This document shows, one piece after another, positions 24,600-36,880 of a stretch of 64,000 bases of DNA. The position numbers were made by a program, and so were the translations under genes. Under the pieces are notes generated by a model. The model had not been told where the DNA came from and searched no databases. It saw only the letters and a list, made by a program, of their open reading frames with translations. How positions within the stretch are numbered: position 1 is the first letter of the stretch; each line of letters opens with the position of its first letter. This DNA is from Selaginella tamariscina (lineage: Eukaryota; Streptophyta; Lycopodiopsida; Selaginellales; Selaginellaceae): contig PUQB01000397.1 in assembly GCA_003024785.1 (NCBI GenBank), positions 45,983 to 109,982 on the forward strand, given 5' to 3'.

Positions 24600-25900
24600 C
24601 ACCCGGGTTGGTGCAAGGTAAGAGCGCCTAGAGAATGCATCCGCTTTGCCATTCCAAAACCAAGCTTGTAGACGATGATGAAATCAAAATGTTGATAGAA
24701 ATTCCACCCATCTAGCCTATCACTGATTGAGAACTCGAGCTGTTTGAAAAAACCTCCAAGTTCTTGTGATCCGTAAGAACTTGTACAGGATGCACAACAC
24801 CTTCCAGGAAGTGCCACCACTCCTCGAATGAATCCATAATGGCCTTGAGTTCCTTATCATGAATCTCATAATTGATCTCCGTCGAAAAGAACTTACAAGA
24901 GTGAAAGGTTATAGGATGGAGTAACTTGTCTTCTTCAACTTGTGATAGGATAGAACCTATTGCAAAGTTCGAAGCATCTGCTTTAACGAAGAAGGGACGA
25001 GAAGGATCAGGATGTGCTAAAATTGGAGCTGTTGTGAATGCGTCCTTGAGTGTTGTGAATGCATGTTCCACCTTATTGGACTAAGAGAAATCCCCTGTGC
25101 GCTTGGTGAGTTCTATGAGTGGAAGTACACGCTTGGAAAAGTTATGTATGAATCGCATATAGAAGTTTGCAAAGCCAAGGAAACATTGTATGTCTTGTAC
25201 AAACTTGGGCCTCTCCCACTTCACAATAGTCTTCACCTTGTGCATATCCATGAAAACCCAGTAGGAGAGATGATGTAGCCCAAGAACTCCACAGTATCCA
25301 TGTCGAAAAAATATTTCTCTAACTTCACATACAGGCCATGCTCGCGAAGCTTTTGTAGAACTAGGCATACATACTTGTCATGTGCCGCCTGGTCTTTGGA
25401 GAAAATCAAAATGCCATCAAGGTAGATCATTACAAACTGGTTCAAGAAGTCCCGAAAGATGTCGTTCATCATATGTTGGAACACGGCTAGGGCATTTATA
25501 AGTCTGAAAGGCATCACCGTATACTCGAAATGTCCATACCTTGTATGAAAGGCAGTTTTCACTCATCGCCTGGACGAATGCACACAAGATTGTAGGCCCC
25601 TCGTAAGTTGATCTTTGTGAACACTTTTGCTCCTCTTAACCGATCAAGAAGTTTCAGGATCAATGGCAACGGGTACCAATTTCGGATGGTGATTTGATTC
25701 AAACCCTTGTAGTTCACAACCAACCGCAAACTCCCATCTTTCTTCTTGACAAAGAAGATAGATGCTCATGCAGGGGACTTTGAGTGACAATGAAGCCGGA
25801 TGCCAAGTTGTCCTTGATGTACTGGCGAAGAACCTCCAATTCGGTAGGTGACAGTGCATAAATCGGTCCAAACGGTGGAGTCTTCCCTTTTGCAAGATCG
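24600..25900 (-). pseudogene. reverse transcriptase and RNase H, chromovirus
   Basis: 25562-25233 encodes FHTRYGHFEYTVMPFRLINA, FQHMMNDIF and the catalytic box YLDGILIFSKD, where the second catalytic aspartate is glycine. LGYIISPTG follows. RNase H is at 25071-24712 (PFFVKADASNFAIGSILSQ, HDKELKAIMDSFEEW) and runs on to 24600. The upstream part of the reverse transcriptase near 25900-25640 is present in a shifted frame. Confidence 0.82.
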
Positions 25901-26585
25901 ATAAAATAGTTGTAGACCTGTTAATAGGAAGAACTACACCCTTGTGCTTATCAAAAATGTCTTGGAATACTTGGATGGCAAGGAAGAAGTAGAAGGAGGA
26001 GAAGGGGATTGAAAAACATGAGAGTCAGATACAGGAGAGGTAAAAGAGGACGTAGGAGTTACTTGAAAAGCAAGGAGATGAAAAGGAGCAGGTTCATGCA
26101 TAATAGTGGTAAGAACTCAGAGAGGAGAAGGAGGAATTTGTGAATGAAAAAAGAGGAAGGATCTTGGGGGATGGAATAGAAGCAAAGTAATGAAAAGAGA
26201 CAGGATTGGGGAAAACCTGTGTGGATGTTGATGAATGTATATGATTAGAAGAATCTTGCACAAAAGTCTGTGAATGCACAAGAGTGAGGAGAGCTTGCAA
26301 ATGTGCTGACAAACTAACAGGAGGTGGATCCTATTGAGGAGGAACCTTCTGCACTGATATAGGATTGGAAGAACCCTGTACAAGAATCTGTGAACTTATA
26401 GGAGTGGAGAGAGCTTGCGGATGAGGTGAATCATGTCAAGGAGGAATCTTCAACACTGATACAAGAATAAGCACAATCAATCATGTAGCTTGTATTGCCT
26501 CAGGCACTAAGGTCATATCTTGCACGCAGAAAGGTACAAGATTGATCCTGGCCATCGGAGAAGAAAACGTGAGCGTCCTAAACCT

Positions 26586-27152
26586 CTAGTTGATCTGAGG
26601 ATTTGCAACCATGAACCAGGGCATGCCCAAAACGATGAGAGTTGTCCAAGTCTTGATCAAGTTGAAAAAAATCGAGTAGTTGAATGCGCCATGAGTGCAA
26701 AAGAGAGGTGTGATAACATGGGTAACTGTGCCAGAAGCAATCAGACGACCATCTGCAACCTCTACAAGAACTACACGTTTCAACTTCATCACCAGAATGC
26801 CATGCTGAGTTGCAAAAGTGTCATTTATGAAACATGCATTTGCACTAGTGTCTAACAGGGCAAACTCCTTGAGCTCTCGATTATTGAGGCGAATGTGTAC
26901 AAGAAACTTAAGTGATGGGATGGTATGAGTAGCACCAATGGAGCCTGTACCTACGTCCAGCTTTGCGGCTCCTACACAAAGTGGACATTGAACTTCAGCT
27001 TCAACTTCGCGCGTCTTGAACTTCCTGGCTTTAACAAGACATTCTGCCACCTTGTGTCCTACTTCACCATAATACAAGCATAAGTTCTCACCACGACGAT
27101 GTTGTTTTTTAGCAGCTGAAAGTGGGCCATGCTTATATTTGTCAACCTCCAT
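26586..27152 (-). pseudogene. gag end (zinc knuckle) and protease, chromovirus
   Basis: MEVDKYKHGPLSAAKKQHR leads into a knuckle CLYYGEVGHKVAEC, where the second cysteine is tyrosine. The protease core LLDTSANACFI follows, with DTG changed to DTS, and later VLGMPW. Both substitutions are expected to inactivate. Earlier gag sequence extends in broken frames to about 27950. Confidence 0.75.
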
Positions 27153-28027
27153 AGGAACTACTCCAGAAGGTGTTGTAGAAACATGTGCTACAGCTACAGG
27201 ATTGGCTTGCAGGAATTACTGATGGGATTTTCTTAACAACGTTAAAACAAACGGTTGTCACAGCGAACAGCATGTTGCATGATCTCCACTAAGGTTTGGG
27301 CATTTGATAACATAAGGAGAAGGTCCTTCACGTCATCTCTCAACCCAAAATGAAAGTGTTCGATCAATGTAGTCTCGTCCCATGAAATGTTTGTGCAAAG
27401 TTATTGAAATTTAGATGCATAAACAGAAGCTGGTCAGAATCCTTGTGTAAGCTTCCTTAACTTCATGCATGTAGAACGGTACTTATTGGGATCTCCAAAG
27501 CAGGCTTCAAAGGCAGCCACAAATCATTCAAAGTCTTCCATCAATGGGTTGTCACACTCCATCAAAGGGGCAACCCAAGCCCATGGGGATCCAATTAATA
27601 AGGATGTCAAAAGGCCAACCTTTTATACATTAGTCGAGTAGCGGCGTGGTTGCTTGCAGATCAAAAGCTTGATTTGATTCAGGAAACCTTGAAAATCGGC
27701 GCGATAGTCATTAAACTTTTCCGGCATGTTGATCTTCGACTCCAAAGAAGAGTTCGACGGAGAGGAAACCACGGATGCTTAAGAGAGAGCCTGTGCAGCA
27801 GCCTTGGAGGATGCATCAGCTGCATACACCGTGTTGGTGGAACTTTGCAGATCTGTGGCCACTTGGTGCAAAGTGGCCAGCTCACGAAGCAACATTTAGT
27901 GCTCGCGTTAAAATTGCTCAAAATCGGCCATGATCTGTGAAAGAAAAAAGGAGGAAAACGAAGGAGAAAACCAAGGAAAAAAAAGTAATCAGAAATTGGG
28001 AAGCTCTGAAAGCAGTTATTATCAAAT

Positions 28028-28436
28028 TGCCAAGCCACGATCCAATAACAAGGAGGCTTAACTCAGGAGCAGGATAAGGATTAAGAACAAGACAACAGCA
28101 GGATAAGATCCAAGAGCAAGGAGGCTTGACTCAAGAGCAAGACAAGAATTAGGAACAAGACAAGAGCAGGATAAGAACTAGAAACAAGATGAGAACAGGA
28201 AGCAAGGAGCAAGACAAAAACAAGACAAAAATGATAGTAGAATGACTGGTGTTGATAGTAATTGATTGTACAACAATTAGGTCGAAGCTTTTATGCTCAC
28301 AACTCCAAGAGCTAATCTAGGCAAGAGCTAATATAGTCATGAGCAAAAAATAGTGTCCCTTATCCTATACGTATATCCTGTAGGCATATCATGTATCCCG
28401 TATCCTATATCATGTATCTTGTATCGGGTCGTGATA
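28028..28436 (-). repeat. 5' LTR of the chromovirus (right)
   Basis: Aligns with the left LTR along its length apart from differences in minisatellite copy number and many substitutions. The divergence suggests an older insertion than Ty3/gypsy element 1. Confidence 0.85.
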
Positions 28437-29520
28437 ATCATGTTCTGTAGTCGGGTTCTTCATGTTCCGTGTTCATGTTCGTAACTATGCATATATTAAG
28501 TAGTATAGGTAGTGAGAATTCATGAATTCATAATTGAGCTTATTATTTTTTTATCGATGCAAACTATAGCTTGTGTTGTTAAGGCACAACCCTTTGTTAT
28601 GCTGCCTTAACTTCCAAACAATAGGGGTAAGTTCTACCTTCGGGGTAGCTTACCCTTAGCATTGATGAATTCGTGCATGGGAGGTCTTGTTGGACTACAC
28701 ATTTTAAGGGTTAGAGGTTGAGTCATATTTCTAACCTCCTTCTCCACATCAAGTTAAGAGTTGCACTCATAATTAAGCATGGCAAATTTTGTCTTTGTCT
28801 AACTATGTGCATGGGATCTTTATTGATAAGTTTTTTTTTATCAAGTTCATAAAGGGATTTTAAAGTTGGCATTTGAGAATCACGTTTGTGGCACGATGTA
28901 ATTCTTGAATTTAAGGGGTGGTTATATCTTCAAAAACAATGTCACATGAAGTTGTGACACTAGGCTAGATAACACACAATACAACATCCAAGGCATGCCC
29001 TTTGGGGTTATCTCATGGGGTCAACATTGAACTCTAGCAAGCATGCATGTTTATGCTCACATTAAGGTGCTAAGTTTTGAGCAATTTCTCAAGGGAGGTT
29101 AGGTCTCCTAATTTGAACACTTTGCTAAGGGGGGTCTTCTCCTTGGGTTGAATGACCTAAGCTCATTAGTAGCAAGGTCATGTATTTAAGGTTATTAAAA
29201 TTTAGCCTTATAGAGTTTACTTAATAAAACACTTGTGTCCACCTATGATACACACTTATGTCCTCACTAAGTATTAACCCTAGGTCTAGGTATGACTTAA
29301 TCACTCAAACATTAATTGTGGATCAAGGTACCCCTTGTTACTAAAAAGGGTTGTACCCCCAAACAAGAGTGGTTCCTCAAGGGATAAGTGATAATGCCTT
29401 GGCTTTGTCACTTGGGTATGTGTGGGATACATTTCCTTGGTAGGGTTAAGGCATGAACCTGTATAGGTCTTCTAGGGTAGAATTTTAAAGTCTACTTGAG
29501 TTATCCTTTAAGGTTCAGAG

Positions 29521-30050
29521 CGTGGTCATTCTAAGGGACTTAGCATAGGATCCTAAGTCTTATGCCTATTTAGGCATCTGAGTCAGACTCTTGAGGTCGT
29601 CTTAAAAACTTAACATTACTCACACATGGTGTTGATGTAAAATGGCCACTTAACAACCACGTGTTGACCCTTCGGGTTAAAACTTTAACAAATACTATGT
29701 ATTATATACACACTCACATGCACATTATCATATATGCAAATACATATACTTAAAAGATATATGTTTGTGTATACATATATATATATATACATATTTATGA
29801 ATACACACTATACTTATGCATAAATATTTTACTTTCATACACACTATACATGTATAACTCCTCAATGATTTACACACACACACACACACATATATACACA
29901 TTTTACACTTGAATTGTGTAAATAAAATATTATCTAATATACTACACTCAAGTTGTGTAAAATAAGATATTATCTAATATGCATATAAATTATATTTTGT
30001 GTATACTTACATATATATATATTTGATGTGGGTTTTGCCTCTTTGCTACA
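29521..30050. other. AT-rich stretch with microsatellites
   Basis: Tail of the dispersed repeat followed by (TATA)n and (AC)n tracts (29775-29795, 29870-29890) and a duplicated AATAAGATATTATCTAATAT motif at 29920-29980. No gene seen. Confidence 0.4.
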
Positions 30051-33000
30051 ACCATTCATGCTATCATTTTGATTTGGCTATTTTTGTGACCTTGAATAGG
30101 GTTTTGTTGCAATGCAGCCACCCTGACCAATAGTGCAATTGTTGTGATTAGTAGCTACCTATGCGTCAAGCTATTTCCTCTCCAACTCCATTGTGGTCAA
30201 TACTTAGCCCACCTTGGCGGTACTTGCTCCATGCTCTTGTCTTGTTGGGGCGGAATCACTATGGCCTAGTCATTCAATGTGGTTCCCCTACCTTGTACTA
30301 TTAGCTATACTTTGACCCTGTCTAGCTCTTGCTCACATGCCACAAGCTAGTCATTATGTTGGCACAATTCTACCTTTGCTATTGCTACTAATTTGTAAAC
30401 ATCCTTGAGCTCCCCTTTCTTTTGTTCCAGCTTGGGCTTGTTGAGCCTTCTCAACTAACGCGTACTCGTGGTCACACTGGAGTTGTTTGTGGTCACATTG
30501 GAGTTGCTCATGGCTTCTCTGGAGGTCCTTATGATTTTTTGGAGCTCATCGAGCACAGCAGTTACCGAGGCACAATTCTACTACATGAACATTGGCTCCT
30601 TCTCTGCCTTTTCCCACTGTTGAACACCATGGAGGACTTGCATGATGTACTGCTTGGCCTCTCCTCATGTGATCTGATATCGACATGTGCGGCTCTACAT
30701 GGTGGCGTTATGCTCCTCAACTATCCCTTAAAATCCAAGCTGTTGTAGATTGCCATGCCTTCTCCAATCCAACCAAAGGCCTTTGTGAGATCACTATAAG
30801 CCCAAATGCCCAATGCTCATTTGCATGAAAGTGGTGGTATATGTTTGACAATTGCACCTCTGCTCTTCTCCTTCTACCTTAGGCTCAACCGCTTGTGATT
30901 ATGGTGGCTATCCAATGTGTCCAACTAGCTCCTAGGGTATATGTGGTGGGTTTGGGGTAATTAGGGCCTATCAGGATGGGAATTACTGAGATGGACCCCT
31001 TTTGGGAATGATTTGTGGCCTTTGGCTATTTACCCTTGTCCATCCAGCTCATCCTAGATTGCTCTTACTCCTCCAGGTGTTTTGTGGTGTCAGTTCAAAG
31101 TTGCACAAGTACAAGGGTTGGAACTCGACTGAGCAACCAGGCAATCATGACGTTGATGTGCCCAACCGTTGAGAGTTTCTACTTGCTCCCATTCCTAATC
31201 CATAGATGCCACATGTTAGTGCCAAAATCATGTAGTGTTTGAGGCAATCCACCATGTCCACCTCAATTCCTTCTCATGCATGGCATAGGGCATTTGCCAG
31301 TCAGGTGAGGATCCTCCTCTATGTTCTTCCTATGAACATAAAGGTGACGAGTGTGAGGAACTCATCCACCTTCTCTCCCTCTTGCAATCTGAACTTAGAC
31401 AAGGAGATCTCCTCCTTCGCAGGGAACCATTGGTATGTGGGTTTTAAGAGGTGGTCCAGTGGTAGTCTACATTTCGATAGCTGGAAGACCAATGCCAAAT
31501 CATTGATTCCCACATAGTATGACGTGCTTCCCCCCAAGCTGAATATGATCCTGAATTGCTTGGTCTTTCTAGTCTCCAGATGAGTAGATTGGATGAAGTA
31601 TCTTGCTAACTCTATGAACTCCAGATCCTCCACCTGTCTCTATGGGAGATTGAAGAATCCCATCAAGCACATCTTCTCCTTAGCATGCGATATGTCTAGT
31701 TAGCTCGATCAACTCCTTGAATAGGGAGTACCTAGGAAATACCAGCTCGACTATCCTATCTACCCTCCATAGGTTATCTAAACTTTCTAAATCAATGCAA
31801 GCCTGATGGGTCCATTTCATGGGCATGGCATCAAAGAAATTAAGTGTAACATGAAGCATTTGTTGTAGAATGGAGGGAAGAATGTATGCCATCTAGCTAT
31901 CTCTGTCGCCTTTTAAGGGTGTGCCAACATAGCAGTTCTAGTGACATCATCTAAGATGATTGGCACATCTACTTTTGCACCTTGATTGCACAGTGATGGC
32001 ATTTCCTGACCATCATTGCCTTCATAGTATGCCTCACATGTGCGGTCCATTGTCGTGGACCATGTGACCCTGTGAGTTGGCCACATATGTGGTTTCTTGA
32101 GATTGGCTCTCTTATCAACTACTGCTGCTTCCACCCTACTATTTGTCATCCCTTTGTTTGGTGGTCCTCTCATCATTGCTCCTTTGTGTTGGTACCTTGC
32201 TAAGAGATTCAGTCGGGTGAATTTATGGTTTAAAGTGTTCTTGTTAATCTTTTGCCTTAGTGGTCGTGTTGAGGCTCAATAGTACTATCTTGTTGTCAAA
32301 AACTTTGAGGACCTTATACAATCCTTTCTATCTTGGTTTGAACTTGCCCTTTCAAAGTTCTTACGACTTCTTGTAACACCATACCCATTGCCCTAGTTCA
32401 TATCTTTGGAGTTTCTCTTTCTTGTCCCTCCACTATTTGATTTACTGTCAGGTCTCTTTAGTCAGATGTGCCACGAACAGCTCTTCATTGAGCTATTCCA
32501 GCTGTTCTAACCTCTACTAGGTGACCACTGGTTCTACTATGATTTTATTCATCAATCTCGTTCACAAGCTGGGGATGACAAATTCTTATGCATAATGGCT
32601 CCAAGCCGTACATAAGGTGAAAGGGCATAGCTTTGATTGTCAATTTTAGGTCGTTTGATATGCCCACAAAATGGATGAAACCTCCCACCGTCGAGGTTCT
32701 TCATGAGAGTTTCTTATGGATAGTCACTAATGTCTTGTTGGTGGATTTTCATGTCCATTCCCTTGTGGGTAGTAAGGCGTTGATGTGCAGTGTTTTATGA
32801 TGAACATGCTGACCAACTTGCAAATCATTTTGTTAATGAAGTGACTTCTTTGATGACACCAGTTCCAGTGGACAACCAATTATCAAGATGTTCCCCATAG
32901 ATGAACATAGTTATTTGCTTTGTCATTGCCTCTCTGAGTGTTTTTACTCATTTTGTGGTGTAATCAATTACTACCACAATATACATTGAGTGTGTTGTGT

Positions 33001-33390
33001 TGACCTTCATATTAATCAATCTTATGAAGTCTACTTCTTGGACACCAAACATCCCTATTGATGGATAGTATTCCATGTCCTGGCTGGCCATCAATCAACT
33101 TATTTATTGATAGTTGTTGCAACTCCTCGTTGTTCTTATGGCACCTTGGAAGATTGTTGGCATCGTAGTCTCGTCTACAAGATCTTCCTAATTATTTTCT
33201 CTCCCTCAAAGTGTCTAGCACCAGGTCCCACATGTGTTGCATCAAGAATCTTGGGGATTTCCCACCCCAAGGGACACCTTTGGAATATGTTGTCCCTCCC
33301 TCGCTTATAAAGCTCGTCTTTGATCATCTAAAACGGCAGGGTCCTTCGGGATATCTAACTATTTGTTGAGGCCCAATAGTAGTATCATTT
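30050..33390 (-). mobile_element. strongly decayed Ty3/gypsy retrotransposon DNA
   Basis: On the minus strand 33240-32830 keeps an integrase: GARHFEGEKIIRKIL (zinc-module start), VQEVDFIRLINMKVN, MYIVVVIDYTTKWVKTLREA. These match the integrase core of plant Ty3/gypsy elements. Further pieces read KFRLQEGEKVDEFLTLV (31400-31340), which resembles a gag segment. If so, module order is unusual and more than one relic may be present. Stops and frameshifts are dense throughout. No LTR pair was identified, and the 3' half (30050-31300) is only of suitable base composition. Confidence 0.5.
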
Positions 33391-34079
33391 AAAAAAAGAA
33401 GAAAGACTATGTGATTGCTTAATACACTTGCTATTTCTAGCACTACACACATTAGATCCACAATAAAATAAACTAAGAGGCAGAAATGAAATTTTGATTA
33501 ATATAAAAGTCGTTGGAAGTTGTTGTCATCCTTACTCCATACCATCATATAACTACTTAGATGGGTTAAATAATTGGCTTTATTAAAGTCATCATAATAA
33601 AAAATGTGGTGAAAATTGCATGGTTTCAATTTATGACATGAGGTATATATAGTATAGAGGCCTCCATAAACATGGTTTCAGAATGGAAAAAAAAGTATAA
33701 ACATTGAGAAACATTCAAAAATATCACATTGTAAGGAAATGCATGAATTTTAATGATGAAAGTAAGATGTAGTATAAATTTAATTTTTACATTAAGAATT
33801 TTTAACAATTAATTATGTCATTCTTTCTTTAAATATAAAATTTTTATAATAAATATTATTTAATTACTAATAAATGCTGATTAAATAATAAAAATTACTA
33901 ATTATTACTAATTGGGCCCATTTTTTTTGTTAGGGTGAACTCACGAGAATGTTCCACAGTTTACACATATATCGATAAAATTGAAATTTTGCAGACCCCA
34001 TGTTCTTGTTATCGGAAGTATTAAGTGTTAATTTACTTATATGACTGCATTCACTATGTAAGAAAAATAATTAAATAAA
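33391..34079. other. AT-rich intergenic stretch left of the inverted repeat
   Basis: No gene recognised. Short, low-complexity frames only. The left border of the large inverted repeat lies just beyond it. Confidence 0.4.
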
Positions 34080-34444
34080 GATAATGATTATGTATAGACA
34101 TAATAGAATATACCATTACACGTGGATGGCTTCGCATAAATACAGTGTTCCTAGGGCTTTGAGCCAAATGGAGAAGTTTGCTAGACGCTCTACAGAGGAG
34201 ATCAGAAATGCCTGGTCTGGATATTCCCTTACTCAGCTCACAAATCGTATCCAGAGGGCGAGCGATTTCAAGAGGTCTCGTCCGTATTTGAGGGAGATCT
34301 ATAAGAACCTTGGTGGCGGTTCCAAGAAGCCTTGCAATTCTGACAAATGTTACAAGGGCTACAGCAAGGAGGTGTTTATATACTACATCCACAAGGCTCT
34401 AGAAGGCTTCAACAATCCTGGTTTCTGCGAAAGGTTCAACGAGG

Positions 34445-34519
<75 letters not shown>

Positions 34520-35089
34520 ATATGATTATTACACCATCTGTTTTGTTATAATCATCTTACTGTTTGCTTATTTATTTAGAATGTTTTGTCTTTCCTAATC
34601 TTTTAACAATCATATTGAAAATCAGTTTTAATAGTCAAGTCTGCATGCACGTTTTCAACTATAGGTGCGTGCGTGGAGTGTGTGTGTGTCTGTGTGTGTT
34701 TTTGAGATAAAGAGAAAGAGAGACTAAGGTATTTAATTATCCGTGGTTTGGTAACATGTGTTAGTATATCTTTACCTTGTTTGACAATACAGATGTACAT
34801 TTTAAGTAGTTTTAACCTGTACTTACATATATACTTGTTCAGCTGCTGGAATAAGGTCTGTGGAGAAGTAGAAAAAGCAAGCAATGTTCATGACGTGAAT
34901 GCACAACTGGTCTCTATTCATGAAATAAACGATTGCTCCAAGGAATGCAGGAGGCTTTTCACTCTTATTCTGGAGGCTATTCACCAGCCTCTTACTGTCC
35001 CAAGAGAAACTGGGGTCTATACTTATCTTAATTCCATCTTCCAGGAGAGGCAGGGTTCTGGTGAGACAGAAGACCATAACATAGGTGTT

Positions 35090-35125
<36 letters not shown>

Positions 35126-36640
35126 CTCTTGGGGGGAGGGATTGCTTTTATGTACACATGTGTAAATATATGACTTATAGTTCTGGGTTATAGTTATATA
35201 ATAATGTTTTGTTATATAAATGATAAACTTTTATTTGACTTATTAAACTAATGAATTCGATGGTCTGTTAAGGATTTTACATTTTGGTTTTCTATGATAC
35301 CATCTATTTACCAATGTGTGTGTGAGTCCGTGTATACATGTATTTGTGTACTCCTTTTAGTTGATTTTCAAGTTAATGAGGAGCTAGAAGAAGGTGACAT
35401 GCTGGATGGTCCTAATGAGATTCATAGAAGCCGGTCTCCAAGTACGTAAGCAAACACATATGCATCTGTGGGTGCATACATTTTAAATATGTGAATATAA
35501 ATTGTGTGTGTGTTGTGTGTTGTGTACATGGACATGCTGCATATACATATTAATATAGGTAATGTCCCTCCATTATATGCATACAATACACAACATATAG
35601 GTGTATTTCATGTACTAAGTACATGTACTAATAGGTCCGACTTCAACTCCAATGGATAACGAACCAGTAATGGAAAGCCATCTTTGGAAACGTGTAAGCT
35701 TATGCTATTGATGTTTATATAAGTTTCGCTTATAATATTATAATTATAACATAATTTTACACATGCTACCTGGGATTGTATCTGCTATATTTAATACAGT
35801 AACATTTATTAGTATGTATATAAAGCCAATTTATTAAACACTGAAATAATATTTAGGCATGATATTTGATTGATGTGGTATGACACAACACACATTACAT
35901 CCTGTAGGATTCCACACTTAGTCAGCAATTTTGTAACAGCGTATATAACACCCATCTCTAACAGTAAAATGAATAAAATTATAGCTATAAGATTTTGTGT
36001 AGAATTCCATTTAAATTTAGATATTATAATTAATTATATTTAATTATACTTGCAGAGTAAGATTGAGGAAAACTTGAATGGTTCTTTTGAAGAGGTTTCT
36101 CAGCCGGAGAAAACGCCAGGACCGTCGGATGTGCAGGTATATCTTTTGTATATTCCTGGTTATGAGTGTGTTGTTTGAGACATAATCGTGGGTGTTGTAT
36201 CACATCCACGAGGTGTGTATGTGCGACTGAGTGGTATCTATGACATATATGTTTGTTTCAGCGTGTTGGTAAGCCTGGTGAGCCTATTCCAGCATGGAAT
36301 GATGACAAATTAGGTAAGTGGTGACATATATATAAAGAGATTAAAATTGTTCATATTCTTTATTTATGACTATTGCTCCATTGTTCAAGAAATATGCATT
36401 AAAATTGATGAGCTCTTATTGAAAATAGGTCTGGTATATCGGCCTGGTGTGAATTTTGTCCATTAGTAATAAAACTTTAATCTCTCTTAAAGTGATTTTC
36501 ATTTATTATTTGCAAAACCTGTAATTGTGGAATATAAATACAGTTTTTAAGATTGCCTACCCTTCATGTTTCACACTCATATTATACGTATAAAATATAT
36601 TTATAAATACACAAACACACACACATTTCAGTATATTTAT
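34080..36640 (+). repeat. left arm of a large inverted repeat
   Basis: Matches 44300-46560 in reverse complement across exons and introns of the short VEL-family gene. Examples are AGAATATACCATTAC at 34107 versus its complement at 46545, the 242-nt second exon in both, CCTATATGTTGTGTATTGTATGCATA between exons, and the segment ending CAGTATATTTATA near 36638. Similarity stops abruptly at about 36640. Spacer about 7.7 kb. Confidence 0.85.
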
Positions 36641-36880
36641 ACAAATGAATATGTTATATACGTATCTTTCAACATATCTCTATCAGTGCCTCCTCAAACA
36701 TATCTTCACGTGGGACTACGTTTCTTCAGTATATCTCTAAGTGGGACCGAACCAATATTGGTAGTTGGCCACACTTCACTTAAGTTTGTGTATTGTTATT
36801 TGTGTACCAAGTGCCTCCTTTTGCCTTATCTATTAGGGGTTTGGTTCCAACACAGCAGTAGGAGGTCGAGACTATGTTGA
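34168..36880 (+). CDS. short VEL-family protein without PHD, FNIII or C-terminal domain
   Basis: Proposed exons: 34168-34433, 34843-35084, 35361-35441, 35635-35693, 36056-36136, 36262-36313, 36837-36880, giving an open 274-residue frame. Exon 1 (SGYSLTQLTNRI, YLREIYKNLG, CYKGYSKEVFIYYIHKAL, NPGFC) matches the N-terminal helical region of VEL/VIN3 proteins, whose hallmark is KYTGYTK. Exon 2 (CWNKVCGEVEKASNVHDVNA) matches the segment after the PHD finger (CWKKQLVQAKAARRVDVL in the full-length neighbour) at the same splice border. The PHD exon is missing, replaced by a TA/GA microsatellite. Later exons are short, acidic linkers. VEL proteins act with Polycomb complex PRC2; this protein could at most keep the helical bundle. 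Exon 7 also reads in another frame (GFGSNTAVGGRDYVDPDD), so the C terminus is uncertain. An in-frame ATG exists at 34126; 34168 is chosen because both paralogues start ATGGAG. Confidence 0.68.
34445..34518. repeat. (TA)n(GA)n microsatellite in intron 1 of the short VEL gene
   Basis: 26 bases of TA followed by 48 bases of GA directly after exon 1, at the place where the full-length VEL gene has the intron leading to its PHD exon. The inverted copy has only (TA)n at 46183-46210. Confidence 0.9.

Larger units (their letters stand above)
22537..28436 (-). mobile_element. chromodomain Ty3/gypsy retrotransposon (chromovirus), decayed
   Basis: 5.9-kb element on the minus strand inside the hAT-like element. 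LTRs at 22537-23008 and 28028-28436 run TGTCAAGCC to GTGACA on the plus strand (right copy TGCCAAGCC to GTGATA). Flanks ATCGT / ATCAT are a near-match 5-bp target duplication. A purine tract (AAGGAGAAGG) precedes the left, that is 3', LTR. Reading right to left: zinc knuckle and protease (27150-26586), reverse transcriptase (25900-25233), RNase H (25071-24600), integrase (24267-23500), chromodomain (about 23240-23085). LTRs are clearly diverged and every module has stops or frameshifts. Confidence 0.9.
21806..28489. mobile_element. DNA transposon with 8-bp target duplication (hAT-like), non-autonomous
   Basis: Left end CATAGTTACAAACAC (21806) and right end GTTCGTAACTATG (to 28489) are inverted complements with one mismatch over the first 13 bases. 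They are flanked by identical 8-bp CATATATT (21798-21805 and 28490-28497). An 8-bp duplication is characteristic of hAT elements. Without the chromovirus inside it, the element is about 780 bp. A reading frame at 21903-22157 is not recognisable as a transposase. Internal repeats around GATCACGGC / CGTGTTC suggest subterminal binding motifs. Confidence 0.7.
21590..29520 (+). repeat. dispersed repeat, copy B, interrupted by nested transposons
   Basis: 21590-21797 and 28498-29520 together match copy A (2846-4046) in order and orientation. The join is interrupted by 6.7 kb of inserted DNA between a perfectly duplicated CATATATT. Copy B lacks a clear right foldback arm. A local CCCTAAACCCC...GTTAGGGTTTAGGG at 21665-21693 is a short palindrome of telomere-like words, not a telomere. 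Confidence 0.65.

Noticed and set aside
34453-34551. Repetitive YIYIYIY / RERERERE protein tail of the exon-1 frame
   Set aside because: Translation of a (TA)n(GA)n microsatellite; the homologous exon ends before it and a consistent splice donor exists.
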